Of a stretch of 64,000 nucleotides of DNA, positions 52,369 through 64,000 are shown in pieces; the stretch's first letter is position 1; each line of letters begins with the position of its first letter. The DNA is from Siphlonurus alternatus (Eukaryota; Arthropoda; Insecta; Ephemeroptera; Siphlonuridae). Made by a program: the position numbers and the translations under genes. The notes under the pieces were generated by a model. That model was not told the DNA's origin and did not search any database. It worked only from the letters and a program-made list of their open reading frames with translations. The stretch is taken from the NCBI GenBank assembly GCA_949825025.1, contig OX463778.1:35108616-35172615 (forward strand). The letters are read 5' to 3'.

Positions 52369-53454
52369 AATAAATAGGACGTTGGGAACACAAAATTATG
52401 CAGCTGACTTGAAGCCTCTATAATGTATAGCCAACATCGTACTTTCAAGTAATTGCTGCATTTAAGAAATGTACTATTGAATGAAATTTATAAATTTCAA
52501 ATTTATAAGGACAATATTTATTTAGATCCATGCAATGTATGTTAATTTATAAAGCATTAAGTTTAGGTCAAAACTGATTGAATTTTTACTGCAGAACAAT
52601 TTTTATGCCATAACAAGAAAAAGAACAGCTTTAAATAATGTAAATGCTTTCCTTGTAATAGATTGATTTAATAATATAGTAATTATATAATAAAGAATTA
52701 GTTTCAGATTGTTTTCTATTAATAAAAATGTGTTTTTTTTTTTGTTTTTTTTTTTATAAAAGTTTTATTTCTCAGGTATTGTGGAATGACTAGATAATAC
52801 TATATTATGTATGATTGTAATTGTAATAATAATATAAAACTGATGATAATATGTTTTAATTTTTATGTTTCTTTTACAGGTATTGCAATACTAAAATATT
52901 GTAAACATGCATTTTGTACCTTACGGTTCTATATGTGCAATAAATAAATAAATAAAAATAAAAAAATAAATCATAAATTAACACAGCATTATAATTATAT
53001 GATTTATATTATATATTGTAATACATAACACATTCTCTTAAATGACTAGAACGCGTTCAGTGTTTTTATATAAGATATATATAACATAATAATAACACGT
53101 GTAAAACATGCTGTGTTACCTTTAATATATAGCAAGATTGAAAAAATTATATAGTATATAATTTTATCATATCGTAGCACCATTATATTATATCACCATA
53201 ATGCAGTCAATGAAAAAAAATATATTTTTCTATAAACTTAACCTATGCCATGCTTTTGGGTATTTTTATTAAATGTATATTTTACACATATTAGGGATAT
53301 TATATATTTTTCCAGCGATTTTCTATTGTTTTTTTTTATGCAAGCTCTTTCATTATAATTTTTTTTTTTTTTGTGTGTGTGGATTGCTTTTGTTAGGATT
53401 TTGAGATCCCTCCAGACCATGGCCGCCTGTTTTGAAATATAAGTTTATACATAT

Positions 53455-53640
53455 TAAGCAAACCATCTTATCATCTTATCATTTGCCTGATTGTGACCGA
53501 AGGAATCTCCTGGATAAGTAGATACTTTTAGCAACAGCCGTATTTGGATAACCCGACAATGTGTGGGATCGAACTCACGACCATCCGCGATTACAAATAT
53601 TAGAATACAATAATAACTATAACTGCACCAAGAAATAAAC
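53455..53640 (-). mobile_element. tRNA-derived SINE (degraded)
   Basis: On the minus strand TTGGTGCAGTTATAGTTA resembles a pol III A box. About 50 nt further, GGTCGTGAGTTCGATCCC is a clear B box with T-arm pairing (GTGAGTTCGATCCCAC). A body of about 90 nt follows, containing CTTATCCAGGAGATTCCTTC, and ends in a short repeat of GATAAGAT units. This order is the standard tRNA-head, body and simple-repeat tail of a SINE. Confidence 0.6.
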
Positions 53641-56600
53641 AAATTTAAGCTGTACAACCTATGATCGAAACAAAAATTTGAATTAAAAAAAAATTTATAC
53701 AGTACAGTGAAATCTTGCATGTATGCATAAACATTAATGTAAAGATAAAATGTTGCATATCTGTACAACATCACCATGTTATCACGTAGGAACATTAAAA
53801 AAATTCCAAATATTTCTACGTAATGAATTATAAATTATAAAATAAGAAAGATCCTCCGACATGATTTTTTTTGCGCCGCCGAATTCTCTCATCAAGTCAC
53901 GTGGGGGAGTCCATCGTGAGACAATGAAGACGTTACGTCTGCGCCGCCACGAGGACTACGTGCCCACCATGCTCTCTGCAGGATATTTATGCGTGGGAGG
54001 TACCGCGATGCCCACCAGATACCAAGTCAAGATGTGACCTGCAGATGACCCCACCGCGAGCTCCACTTCATCTTGTATATGCTCTTTTCTTTGTTAACAT
54101 TTTTTGTTTTACATACTTGAAAATATAATGCATTTATTTCAAGGTTGTTCTTAATATTTTTATATACTGCAGAAAACTAATACACATTAAAATTTATATT
54201 TTGAAATAGTAGAAGAACAGTAATAATAATTAATATATTTTTTTTTCAATGTTTAATTTATAAAACACGAAAGACAAGAAAAAAAGTAATTATAGTTAGC
54301 TTTTAATTGTACAGTGATGGATGTTTTTGTTTTTGCTACTAATATGAATTTATTAGGAAATCATAACAAGAAGTTGTTTATATTATAATTATATTATAAT
54401 TAATCACAATGATTCAAGCATCATAATCAATTTATTATAAAATAAACAATATTATTTATTATTGTATTATTCGAAATGTTCAACGCTATCATTATAACCA
54501 AGACTTAATTGACAAAAATAACGTGCGTGGGAAGTCTCAAAATAACACCAAGTTATATTAAAAGAAAATTTATAATTAGTTATTAATTAAAAATTTAGAT
54601 GAGCAACGTTGTGGAAACAATACGTCGATTTGCATTAACTTAAGTACTCATTATATAAATATTAACAATTCAGCTGCAGTAATAATAATGTGCTAGAGAT
54701 GCTGACGATTGTGATTGTATTGATTGAACTACGAGGTTCGTTGTTAACTATATTCAAGGCCCCTTGCTTACTTGCATCTCGACTGCCATGCCGCAATGAG
54801 CAAGACTTTGCTTGCTAGTTGAACATAAATTAGCCCGGCTTGCAGAGATCAGGCGATTACTGCGGGACGTTTACACTCGGCAACGCGGGGAGTTAGTGGG
54901 CATCGTCACGAGCCGCCTGCTTGCATGCACCCACACCTCACCTGCATGGCCTTGCCCTGCAACCCCATAGCACTTGCGTCATGAAAATATACGGAGGGTT
55001 CGCGAGCACCACGTGGTGACACGCGTACTCTGAATTATGGAATTATATACCGTATGAAAGGTCACAATTGCCTGCTTATAATTAGTTAAAATTCCCTTTT
55101 ACAATAAACGTTTACTGTATATTACATATTATTATAGTATACTATACAGCATGCAGAAGCATAAATGTCAAGATTGTAAATTTTAGACTTAAAATTTATT
55201 AAGTTCACTTCTCCCACCCGTATATAATAATAATTTATAAAACATTTAGATTGAGATTCCTTACTTATTTTTGTTTTTAGATTTGCAAATATTTTCTTTA
55301 TTTATTCTGCATGCAGATATATATATTTTTTTTCTATATTATATATTATAATATAGATAAAATTTATATATATATATATATATTATTCAATCATCTTTAT
55401 ATTTTTTTATTATAATTATGTAATGCTGCAACAATCTCATATTATACATGCACAGTAAAAAAATACACTCTATTTGATGTATTATATTATGAAAAATAAA
55501 ATTAAATGTACCTAACTTTTAATATGGCAAAGGCATGTTGATAAAGGTCTACAGACGTCATATTTATGCAACCATTAGAACTTTGATTTTCTTGAATCGT
55601 ACAATACAACGAGAAGGCAAACGACTTCCGGATCACGACCTCGTATGGTTATAAGCAATTAAGCAGGTTGCATAAAGCTCCCTTGCGATCTACCTTGCTA
55701 TTTTATAGAAGTTACGTCGTTGTGCCATTAGAGGGGATCAGAGCTTTGTTGCGTTAAATCCCCTGGAAGACATTTTTTGTCATAGAAACCTCACTACTTC
55801 CGTCCTGAGAGCAGCATAATATCGTTCTAAGAGACTTCACATGTTACTATATTATACCTTCAACGCATTATATATAGAGGTCTACAAAAAAAGGTATATA
55901 GTGTGTAACTCCTCTTTGCTTTTTCTTATGATACAGCATCCATTAGTAATGCATATGTGAAAGTATATTTACTTAACAAAATTTGTTCTACGTAAAACAA
56001 GAATTTTTGAAGCTAAAAGGCATTTTTATATTCCCTCAAACGAAAATGTAATATTTGGAAGTAAAAACATAAGCAAATAATATTATACTGCTGAGAATGA
56101 TTCTAAAGAAGAACGAACGATTGAGGTTTGGATATAAGTTGGCGTGCAAGTCAAGTGGGAATTTTACCAACATATTATATATATAATAACAACAGAACAA
56201 AACAAAAAAATCATTATTTGGTGCGACTCTATACCGCGCGATGTTCACCAAAACACGAGAGAGCTACATTTTTGCGTCGTTGTGCGAGATAGCGAGCAAA
56301 GTGGTGTGCACGAAGTGATGGACAGCCACATGGATTATTCAGACCCTGCTGCCTGGCTGTGGCTGGCCGAATGACGCGAGTCTGCAGAGGCTGCGTCAGA
56401 ATCGCGGATGACTTCGGTACCAAGTCACGCACCACCATCTCTCTTCTAGCTGCTGCTGACGTCTGCTACGCCACCGCACCATGGCACACACAAACACCGA
56501 ACACCGCGCGTGCCCCCCTTGACCCACATCCCCTGCTGTTACTGCATGCATTATAACCCAACGCTCCAAATACACATCATATACGTATGTGCACGAACAA

Positions 56601-56786
56601 AAAGATCACTAAAGACTAAAGATTATAAAACAACGGGTGACAAACGAACGGTCATTTTACATCGAGACAAGAGAACTTTTAGTGAGAAGGTCAGTCGTCA
56701 GACAGTTTTAACTTGATAAAAATAATTATGCATTTCGATCTGAAATTCTACCCACTATAACAACGTATTTTATTAAATATTAATGT

Positions 56787-56792
<6 letters not shown>

Positions 56793-56858
<66 letters not shown>
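56793..56858. repeat. (TA)n microsatellite
   Basis: More than thirty uninterrupted TA units. Confidence 0.9.
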
Positions 56859-56859
<1 letters not shown>

Positions 56860-57003
56860 GATTTAAAAGGTTTTAATAATATTTATCAAATATAAACGTC
56901 CATCATAATGTTTTCCTTTATATAGTAATGTACAAAATGATATGCACTGAATTACTTTTCTGAAACATTACGTCGCCATTTTCAACATGCTATAGTTTTT
57001 ATA

Positions 57004-58116
57004 TTAAGGTATTATAGAGATAACGCCGGTCAGCTGTTCGACGTAGGTCCCTTTGATTAACATAATATGTAAACCTTAGCAAATTCATAAAAATTCTGAA
57101 TTTTTTTTGGAGACAGATATTAGTGCCTAAAAGCCATAGAAAAAGTTTCAAAACAATTTAACGAGCCGATTTTTTTAAATTAAAGGCCTTATGAACCTTT
57201 ATCACAATATTAAGTATACGGTTAGCTTTGCTTCAGTGAGATTCGGCTGCATATTTTTTTTTTTTTCACTGCCACAAATATCAGAGATAATAGCCGATGA
57301 AGAAGCACCTGTGACGTCACTCACGCTCATTCAGCGGCGACAATATAGGGAAATCCCTGCAAAAGATAGGTTCACTCCCGCTGCAGCGGCCACGACCACA
57401 ATTTTACTTCTGGAATTTTGAAACTTTACCAGGGCAGTCTTGATAGTATTTGTCAAATAGCCTGAAAGATTTTTTTTTTTTACATTCATATACAAACCGA
57501 GTTATTGCGGTAGAAAGAGGAGCAAAAATGTTGTATAGGAAAACAATGTTAAATTTTTGGCTTATCTTGCTACCGCAATAACTCGGTTTGTATGAATGTC
57601 ATCAAAAAAAATCTTTCAGGCTATTTGACAAATACTATCAAGACTGCCCTGGTAAAGTTTCAAAATTCCAAAAGTAAAATTGTGGCCGTGGCTGCAGCGG
57701 GAGTGAACCTATCTTTTGCAGGGATTTTCCTATATTGGCGCCGCTGAATGAGCGTGAGTGACGTCACAGGTGCTTCTTCATCGGCTATTATCTCTGATAT
57801 TTGTGCTACTGAAACAAAAAAAAATATGCAGCCGAATCACACTGAAGCAAAGCTAACCGTGTACTTCATACTGTGAAAAGGTTCATAAGGCCTTTAAGTT
57901 TTTAATTTGTCTCTACATGGGAAATTCCTATCTGAAAAAATAAATAAATAAATAAAAAATCGGCTCGTTAAATTGTTTTGAAATTTTTTCTATGGCTTTT
58001 AGGCACTAATATCTGCCTCTCAAAAAAATTTCAGAATTTTTATGAATTTGCTAAGGTTTACATGTTAATCAAAGGGACCTACGTCGAACAGATGACAGAC
58101 GTTATTTCTACCTTAA
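57004..58116. mobile_element. 1.1-kb palindromic foldback element
   Basis: The left end TTAAGGT (57004) pairs with ACCTTAA (to 58116). Arms of about 510-540 bp pair through shared landmarks: CTGTTCGACGTAGGTCCCTT, TAACGAGCCGATTTTTT, GGCTTTTAGGCACTAATATC, GAAGAAGCACCTGTGACGTC, CTTTACCAGGGCAGTCTTGA and ACAAACCGAGTTATTGCGGT, each found inverted in the other arm. The centre is about 60 nt (57520-57580). Differences are mostly in homopolymers plus scattered substitutions, so the arms are older than those at 23 kb. Each arm holds TGACGTCA (57312-57319, 57759-57766). No transposase frame. Confidence 0.82.
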
Positions 58117-59593
58117 ACTGAATGAAATAAAAAGTTTCGTCGTTTTCATAAAGCTTTATAGAATTTCATTATCCTAGTGAGTTAATGCATGTCCTCATGA
58201 GAGTTACAAAAAAAAAAGACGCTTTTTAGTATTTGCTAGGAAATGTGATGTACATTAGCAACTTTGAATAATAAATACCTAAAATATAATAGTTTTATTC
58301 TCCCTTCTATTATAATTAAAAATAATTTGTTTTTAGATATTAAATTATACATATTATATTTATACACCTACTATTATAATATCTTTTTAGAATGATAATG
58401 ATTATAAGGAAATTTTGAAATAAGATATAAATATATAAAAAATGAGCATCAAGATATAAATATAAAATAGATAGAAATAATTAATTTTAAAGGTCATGAA
58501 TATTTGTGCGAGGTTATGCGGACGACGTTGATTACTGTAAGTACCTGAGAGAGGGGAAACTTTTGCTGTTTTTTGTTGCCATTAAAAAGCGTGGGCGATT
58601 CCGGCAGAAGCTTCCCACTTTGCTCCTGCAAGCACGGGGGAGCGTAACACCCACACTCTACTATATAGACACCCCCCAGGCCAGTCTAATTTACCTGCTT
58701 GTGATGCGTGTGAGCTGCTATAATATGCAAGCCTGATCCACCTGTCTGTCCTGACTGATGAAGTGCAGCTGTCAGCCTTGTTAACAACACAATGAAAAGT
58801 GACTATACTCATGAACCAATCAAAAGATAAAATGGTGTCATACCGTAGTTTTATATAATAATATTAAATATGTATGCATCGTGTGAAGCTTATCGTTGAA
58901 TATTGCAATCTTTAAATTTGATAATAATGGTAATTTAGTTAAACATAGTGTCATAAGCTCATACAACCAATGTCAAGATCAGAAAATATAATCATAAAGA
59001 AAAATCTTTTTTATGTTGTAGTAATTAATGTTATTAATGCTATTAAATGTGAGTATGATTTATATACGGTAAAAAAAATACGTTAGAATGATAAATCTAG
59101 TTAATCTAGAGAGATAATGTACACTGTAATATATACGTATACACAGTAAATTTAAAAGCTAGCTGAAAACAGAATGTAGACACCGTACGTGTATAAGGTT
59201 ATATTCTGAAAGTTGATTGGTATATATACGCATACACGCACGCATAGTTCAGGTTACCTGGTGAACGTACAATAACATCTTATATTTACAGGGAAATAAG
59301 GGGGCGTATTGGCCATTACTAGAGCTCGGGGATGCTGGCTGGCATCGCGGATGGAATTTCCTCTGGATCATCCACATCACGCGGCCATTACCGCGGGCAC
59401 CACGACGTAGTAGGGTAAAAATAGAGACGGCGGTGGACTGCAAGGCTGCTGCTCATGGCGATGGTACACATGGCGCTAGAGGAGATACCGTGGCGCGGCA
59501 GGGACTTTATGGAGGAACATCATTAGGAAGCAGCAACAGCGAGGCCGCCGTGCTGTACGTCAAACGACATTTGGATTGCGTAACTTGACGGTA

Positions 59594-59616
59594 GGGGGGG
59601 GGGGGGGGGGGGGGGG
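59594..59616. repeat. G23 homopolymer
   Basis: Twenty-three consecutive G residues at the edge of a GC-rich island; exact length may be affected by sequencing. Such a tract can form G-quadruplex structures. Confidence 0.85.
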
Positions 59617-61246
59617 CTTAAAGCTCGGAGAAACCAAACGATGCACAAGTGTAAAGGAATATAAAATAAATCGTTTTTCATGCTTACAAAAAATGAGAGC
59701 TTCCATATTATAGAATTTCCGGTAAAAAATTTGTTTGTTATTGTATGTAATTATTGTATACTTATATAAATCATAAAGTAAATTTTACATAAGGTTTCCT
59801 TTGAATTTCATATTGTTAAAATTTTATGCAACATTGATTGATGTTTGTCAGAATTTTTAGCATATAATATAATTCACGCTCGAGAAACGATCAAAACAGA
59901 AATATTCTTATTCTTCGGATTTCTGCTTTTGCGCAATCAAAATAATGATGAATTAAAAAAATATTAATTACGCAATAAGGATTATCAATAAATAAAAATA
60001 TATTTACATTTTATACAGTATAATGGTTACGCAATCATTGATGGGTATAATTTTATGTATACAAATTATGTTTATAATTATTATAATATTTAAAAAAAAA
60101 TACACTTTAATCTTATAATCGTGTTTTGACATAAATAAAAACAAAAATCAAAAGCATCACTTCCACTGAAATCATTGAATCATTAACAACACAGTTGAGT
60201 GGAAGGGTATACCGAGAGTGACGTTGATGAGTTCTATGTTGACGGGCACAACAGCTGTCACCTCGTGGCCCGGTAATAATTACCCTCCCTCCCTCCCTGC
60301 TCTCCCCGCGCCTGCTCTGGGTTGTGCATGCGCGAGCTCGCGTGCCCACCGCCGTTCCCTCTGACGTCAGCAGCAACGACGGCGGATCTCGATCGAGGCG
60401 CTCTCGGCCGGACAGCAGGCACCAAGCAGGCCAGCAGCCCGTGACCTCGCCTGCTTGCTTGCCCACCCCTCCCACGCTCTGTCAACACCTCAGAGCGAGC
60501 GCCACGGAGAGAAACAATCAGTACTGACTGCCGCACACAGATTGCTTCAGGAACCAAACAAGTGCTGCCTACCTCAACGGAACCCACCTGACATCTCTAA
60601 GATCACCAAGTGTCCGAAGCATCCAAATCGTCATCGCATCGAATAAACTACAATCACTGCTAATACACTGGTATATAAGAAAACTATGCTTTGAGGATCA
60701 ATGCAAGAGACACAGTCACCGGTACCCAGGTTCGGTGGTGTGTGCCGGGGCCTTAGGAAATGTCTCTATAACTAGCTTGCTCTTGCTTGCTCTACCCCCC
60801 AAATACCCCCTCCCTATACACGCTTTTATTTCAGTACTGAGTATTTTTGAACCTTCACGGGGCCACCACACTCTTGCAGTGAGGAGGGATATAGGGAGAG
60901 AGGAGGAGCAGTGTAAAATAAGGTGGAGCCCACTCATAATAACAACACGGTGGTGCCTATTTCCGCACTATGGCCTTCCCCACCCGCTCGCAACGGCCCA
61001 TGCAGCGTTCGTTTCCACGCCCCCGCTTATACGGCACGCGACAAATCTGCAAAAATAACTCATGCGACGATCAGCTGGTCGAGTCTAGGTATAATGTTGA
61101 CATAATGCGTCACTATATTGAAGAATAAAATTAGCTTTGTAATTCTATTTCTAGCTGTACTGAAATTTCCAAGATTTATTAATTTAACATGCAGTCTCAT
61201 GACGCTATATGCAATAACATTGCGGTTTTCATGCAAATGACGTAAG

Positions 61247-61286
61247 CAGACTCTACGAAATTCCGGAAGCGTCATTGTAGAGTCTG
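61247..61286. repeat. Short inverted repeat
   Basis: CAGACTCTAC and GTAGAGTCTG are perfect 10-bp complements around a 20-nt spacer. An octamer ATGCAAAT lies just to the left at 61231-61238. Confidence 0.45.
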
Positions 61287-64000
61287 TATGGCGCGGTCGT
61301 AATCAGCAGATCAATGTAGTCGCTGTGACCGCTTCCTTCCTCGTGCCGCTTGTGTATGTGCTGATACATACACTCCACTGACACAAGGCACGCAGGCTTT
61401 ACGTAAACCCAGAGAGCGAGAGGGGCGGGCAGACTGGCGTAATTTGCATGGTGATATAAGAATGATGCTCTCGAATATCAATGATATTTTACTGACGTAC
61501 GTCTACCTTTGAACTTCACAGACATTCAGACGGAACTAAAATATTTGACGAAAAGACGCGAGAACCTTTTCTTGAATCAAAAAGGTAATATCGAATTTCT
61601 AACAAAGAAAGTTTTATAAGGAATAACCGGGAGCGTCAAGTTGTTTGCAACAATAGTATTTCTCTCTATTTCTCACATGCTTGCTGCCTGTAGGCTCCGT
61701 AAAGCTTCTTCAGGAGGTGGCGGAGGCGGAAATGTTTTGGCTTCACATCCGTGCGGCGTAGGCGTTTGAGCGCGCTAGAGCGAACATTACTGTGACAACG
61801 AGACGAAGAGTAGCTGCTACCTACGTACCTACTACCTTGACACTTCGCAAGAGAAAAATATGAGCAACGAGCGAGCGTGAGCGACGACAGAGGCGGCGTC
61901 TCCATGGCAATGGCGCCCCTAGACAGCGTGGAGCCAGCACCTCTTGTGCTCAGAGAAACACCGAAGAGCCTGCTAACTTGCCTGTTCTCGCCCACTCAGA
62001 AACAGAACGTGCCACTCAAATTACAAGACAAGTGCCAATATAAGCTGAAAATTTGTTGAACTGGATGTATTAGCAATGAAATTTTTAGTTTCTGAGAAAA
62101 CGGAAGAATGGATCGATGGATGAAAAATCTCTGATGTACAAATATTTGCATTTTTTTCCCCCATCCCTAAAATGATACTTTCTTAGCTGTATCTAAAGGC
62201 ATGGTAGCACATTCAGAAAAAAGAAATCTTAATCTAGAGCAGTTGGGAATATAGGACAGAACTTTTTTTAAATCTCTTTGCAAAGGTAAATTAATGTAGA
62301 AATAGACAACCTCTTAGGTATTACAGGTAGTACCACTTTGTTTCAATGAGGGTATACAATAAAGTTGCCCTGAGCTGGGTTATAGCTGGGGGCTGGGTCG
62401 GGCAGGCGCGAGGAGGGATGCAGCGGCGAGGCGAGACGAGGGGGGTTGTTGGCGGCAATCGATACATGCGGCGTGACGCACGCGGGCCAGGTAGGTGGGT
62501 AGGCGGCAGGCAGGTAGGCAGCCTGCAAGGCCACGTGAGGAGGCTCCATCGTAAGCGATACCTACCCTCGTAACACGAGCTTCTTACATCGCTCGTTAAT
62601 GTTCTCAATGCACCAAGTTTGGTCAAAATTTGTACTTGAAATAGCAAACAAACTTTCCAAAAAACAACATTCCATCTAGCATTGCAACTCCTATAGAGAT
62701 CATCGAGATCATCGAGATCACGTGTTTCTAACTGCTAAATTAACAGATTAATTTGTGTATAATTCATTTACATCGTTATTGTAAATTTAGGGTAAAATAT
62801 ATAAAAATGTAAGTAAAATATCCATAGAAAATTCATTTTGTATCCTAAAATATCAGCTGTAACATTATATTTGCTTTACATAATAATTTTACTCTGATTT
62901 AGACATAAAACCATTATTTTATATACATATTAATACGTTTAATACTATTAACTTATTTTGCATGCAAATAACTTTTTAGATTTAAAAAAATATTTTGTGA
63001 ATAGGGTTGACAAAAGAAACGCTGCAATTTATTATTATTATTTTCCTCTACTATAGTTTTGATTTTTAGCGTGACGCTGATATCTTGCATGACATATGAG
63101 AACGACGTCGAAATACGAGAAACACATCAACATAATAAAGTGAAGCCCACACGCTACTATATAGGTAACTCACCTTCAGGTCCGAGATACGCCAATGGGA
63201 AGAGCGATCAACATTCCGAGTATGATCTGCAACACAATATTAGGTTATAGCACATTTTAGTAAAGCCAACAAACAATTTAATGATAGACATAATTACACC
63301 TACACTTACGAGACTTCTCATCTCTTGCTTTCAATAAGTTATCATTGTCATATATAATATATATATATATATTTATACATTTTGATTACATCTGATGCTT
63401 TACTATAATATTTTCAGCAAGTATAATATTGAATTACGTATATTATTATAATTTATATGTATCATATTATATATAAAATAATAAAAATACAATACACGAG
63501 AACCTGTTATAACATGGAAAATTACGTAATTTTTGTCATGTTGTTTTGACCTTGTATAAATACTGCATGCAGTGCAACATTGTGCATGCATTGTGTGACA
63601 TGCGAAATATATATAGGTAAACAGCATTTTTACGATGTTATACTTTTCACAAACGTTATATTATTATAGTATCGTGACTTTGAACTTGTCATTTATTATC
63701 AGTGCCATTAACTTTTTTGCTTGTTATTGAGGAAAACATAATATTTTATTAATTGTATTATTATAACACTGCAGTAACTGCATAGAGGAACTAAATCTGA
63801 AATTTGGTTTAAAGCTTTGGAATTATTTGACGCGATCAAAATATATGTAAACAACTCCGTTTCCTCTTTATGCCCCTTATATATGACGTAGAAACTAACT
63901 CAATGAAATTTTACAATGACGCAAGTAAAGAATTTTTTTTAATTACTAATCAATTTCCTCCTTGTTAAGCATAATTTTGCTGAAACAAACAATTATTAAA

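Larger units (their letters stand above)
38000..63999. other. Gene-poor region with periodic GC-rich islands
   Basis: No protein-coding exon could be supported. The AT-rich background is broken by islands of about 150-350 bp, for example 38150-38400, 39050-39250, 39700-39940, 41570-41830, 43670-43860, 45190-45370, 45540-45840, 46950-47200, 48980-49280, 50270-50590, 50820-51070, 51410-51590, 53860-54070, 54770-55020, 56270-56560, 58500-58760, 59260-59570, 60230-60600, 60710-61060, 61680-61990 and 62370-62580. Many contain GCAAGC/GCAGGC runs. Open frames inside them appear on both strands at once, as expected from GC content rather than coding. The islands could be cis-regulatory modules of MEF2 or of a gene to the right, or old repeats. 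Confidence 0.45.

Noticed and set aside
59594..59616. Possible telomere-like or switch-type G repeat
   Set aside because: Plain homopolymer without a repeating unit.
61666..61995. Basic 109-codon frame
   Set aside because: Sits in a GC island with competing frames on the other strand; no recognised domain and no supported splice sites.

Overview
The window reads as nuclear DNA from an arthropod, most likely a crustacean. The genes have short exons and GT-AG introns, and their proteins are animal regulators. The background is AT-rich with long microsatellites, and one promoter carries the arthropod initiator plus DPE pair. The species cannot be fixed from the sequence alone.

Layout. (1) 277-3528, minus: the first six coding exons of NOL6/Nrap, a nucleolar protein of small-subunit rRNA processing; the gene runs off the left edge. 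A short inverted-repeat element sits in one intron. (2) 4.17-10.65 kb, plus: two CR1/jockey-group LINE copies flank one orphan exon of NELF-E. The first copy is broken by stops but keeps an unusual ORF1: the C-terminal half of a TARG1-like macrodomain joined to an SGNH esterase-like domain. The second copy lacks its 5' end but has an uninterrupted reverse transcriptase reading frame. (3) 11198-14617, plus: an intronless 1139-residue coiled-coil protein whose 3' end runs into a 27-nt poly(A) tract, so it may be a retrocopy. (4) 17466-21650, minus: a complete six-exon CREB3-family bZIP gene for an ER-membrane-bound transcription factor of 551 residues. A perfect CRE and a CCAAT box lie upstream. 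(5) 28983-33770, minus: a complete eight-coding-exon MEF2 gene of 416 residues. A proposed 5' UTR exon and core promoter lie at 37.26-37.67 kb. (6) 38-64 kb: no gene found. AT-rich DNA is punctuated by about 25 GC-rich islands of 150-350 bp, and it carries a 5S-rRNA-derived SINE, a tRNA-derived SINE and several foldback elements.

A recurring theme is non-autonomous inverted-repeat DNA. There is a 449-bp near-perfect palindrome at 23 kb, a 1.1-kb palindrome at 57-58 kb, a two-copy TIR family (22.2 and 35.8 kb), a three-copy foldback family (29.2, 43.2 and 44.2 kb) and several single hairpins. Perfect TGACGTCA sites occur at nine places, both in these elements and next to gene starts.

The genes do not form a pathway. 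NOL6 is a housekeeping ribosome-biogenesis gene; CREB3-like and MEF2 are independent transcription factors. Exon structures of NOL6, CREB3-like and MEF2 were assembled by hand: splice phases close throughout, and the resulting proteins match family landmarks from first to last exon.
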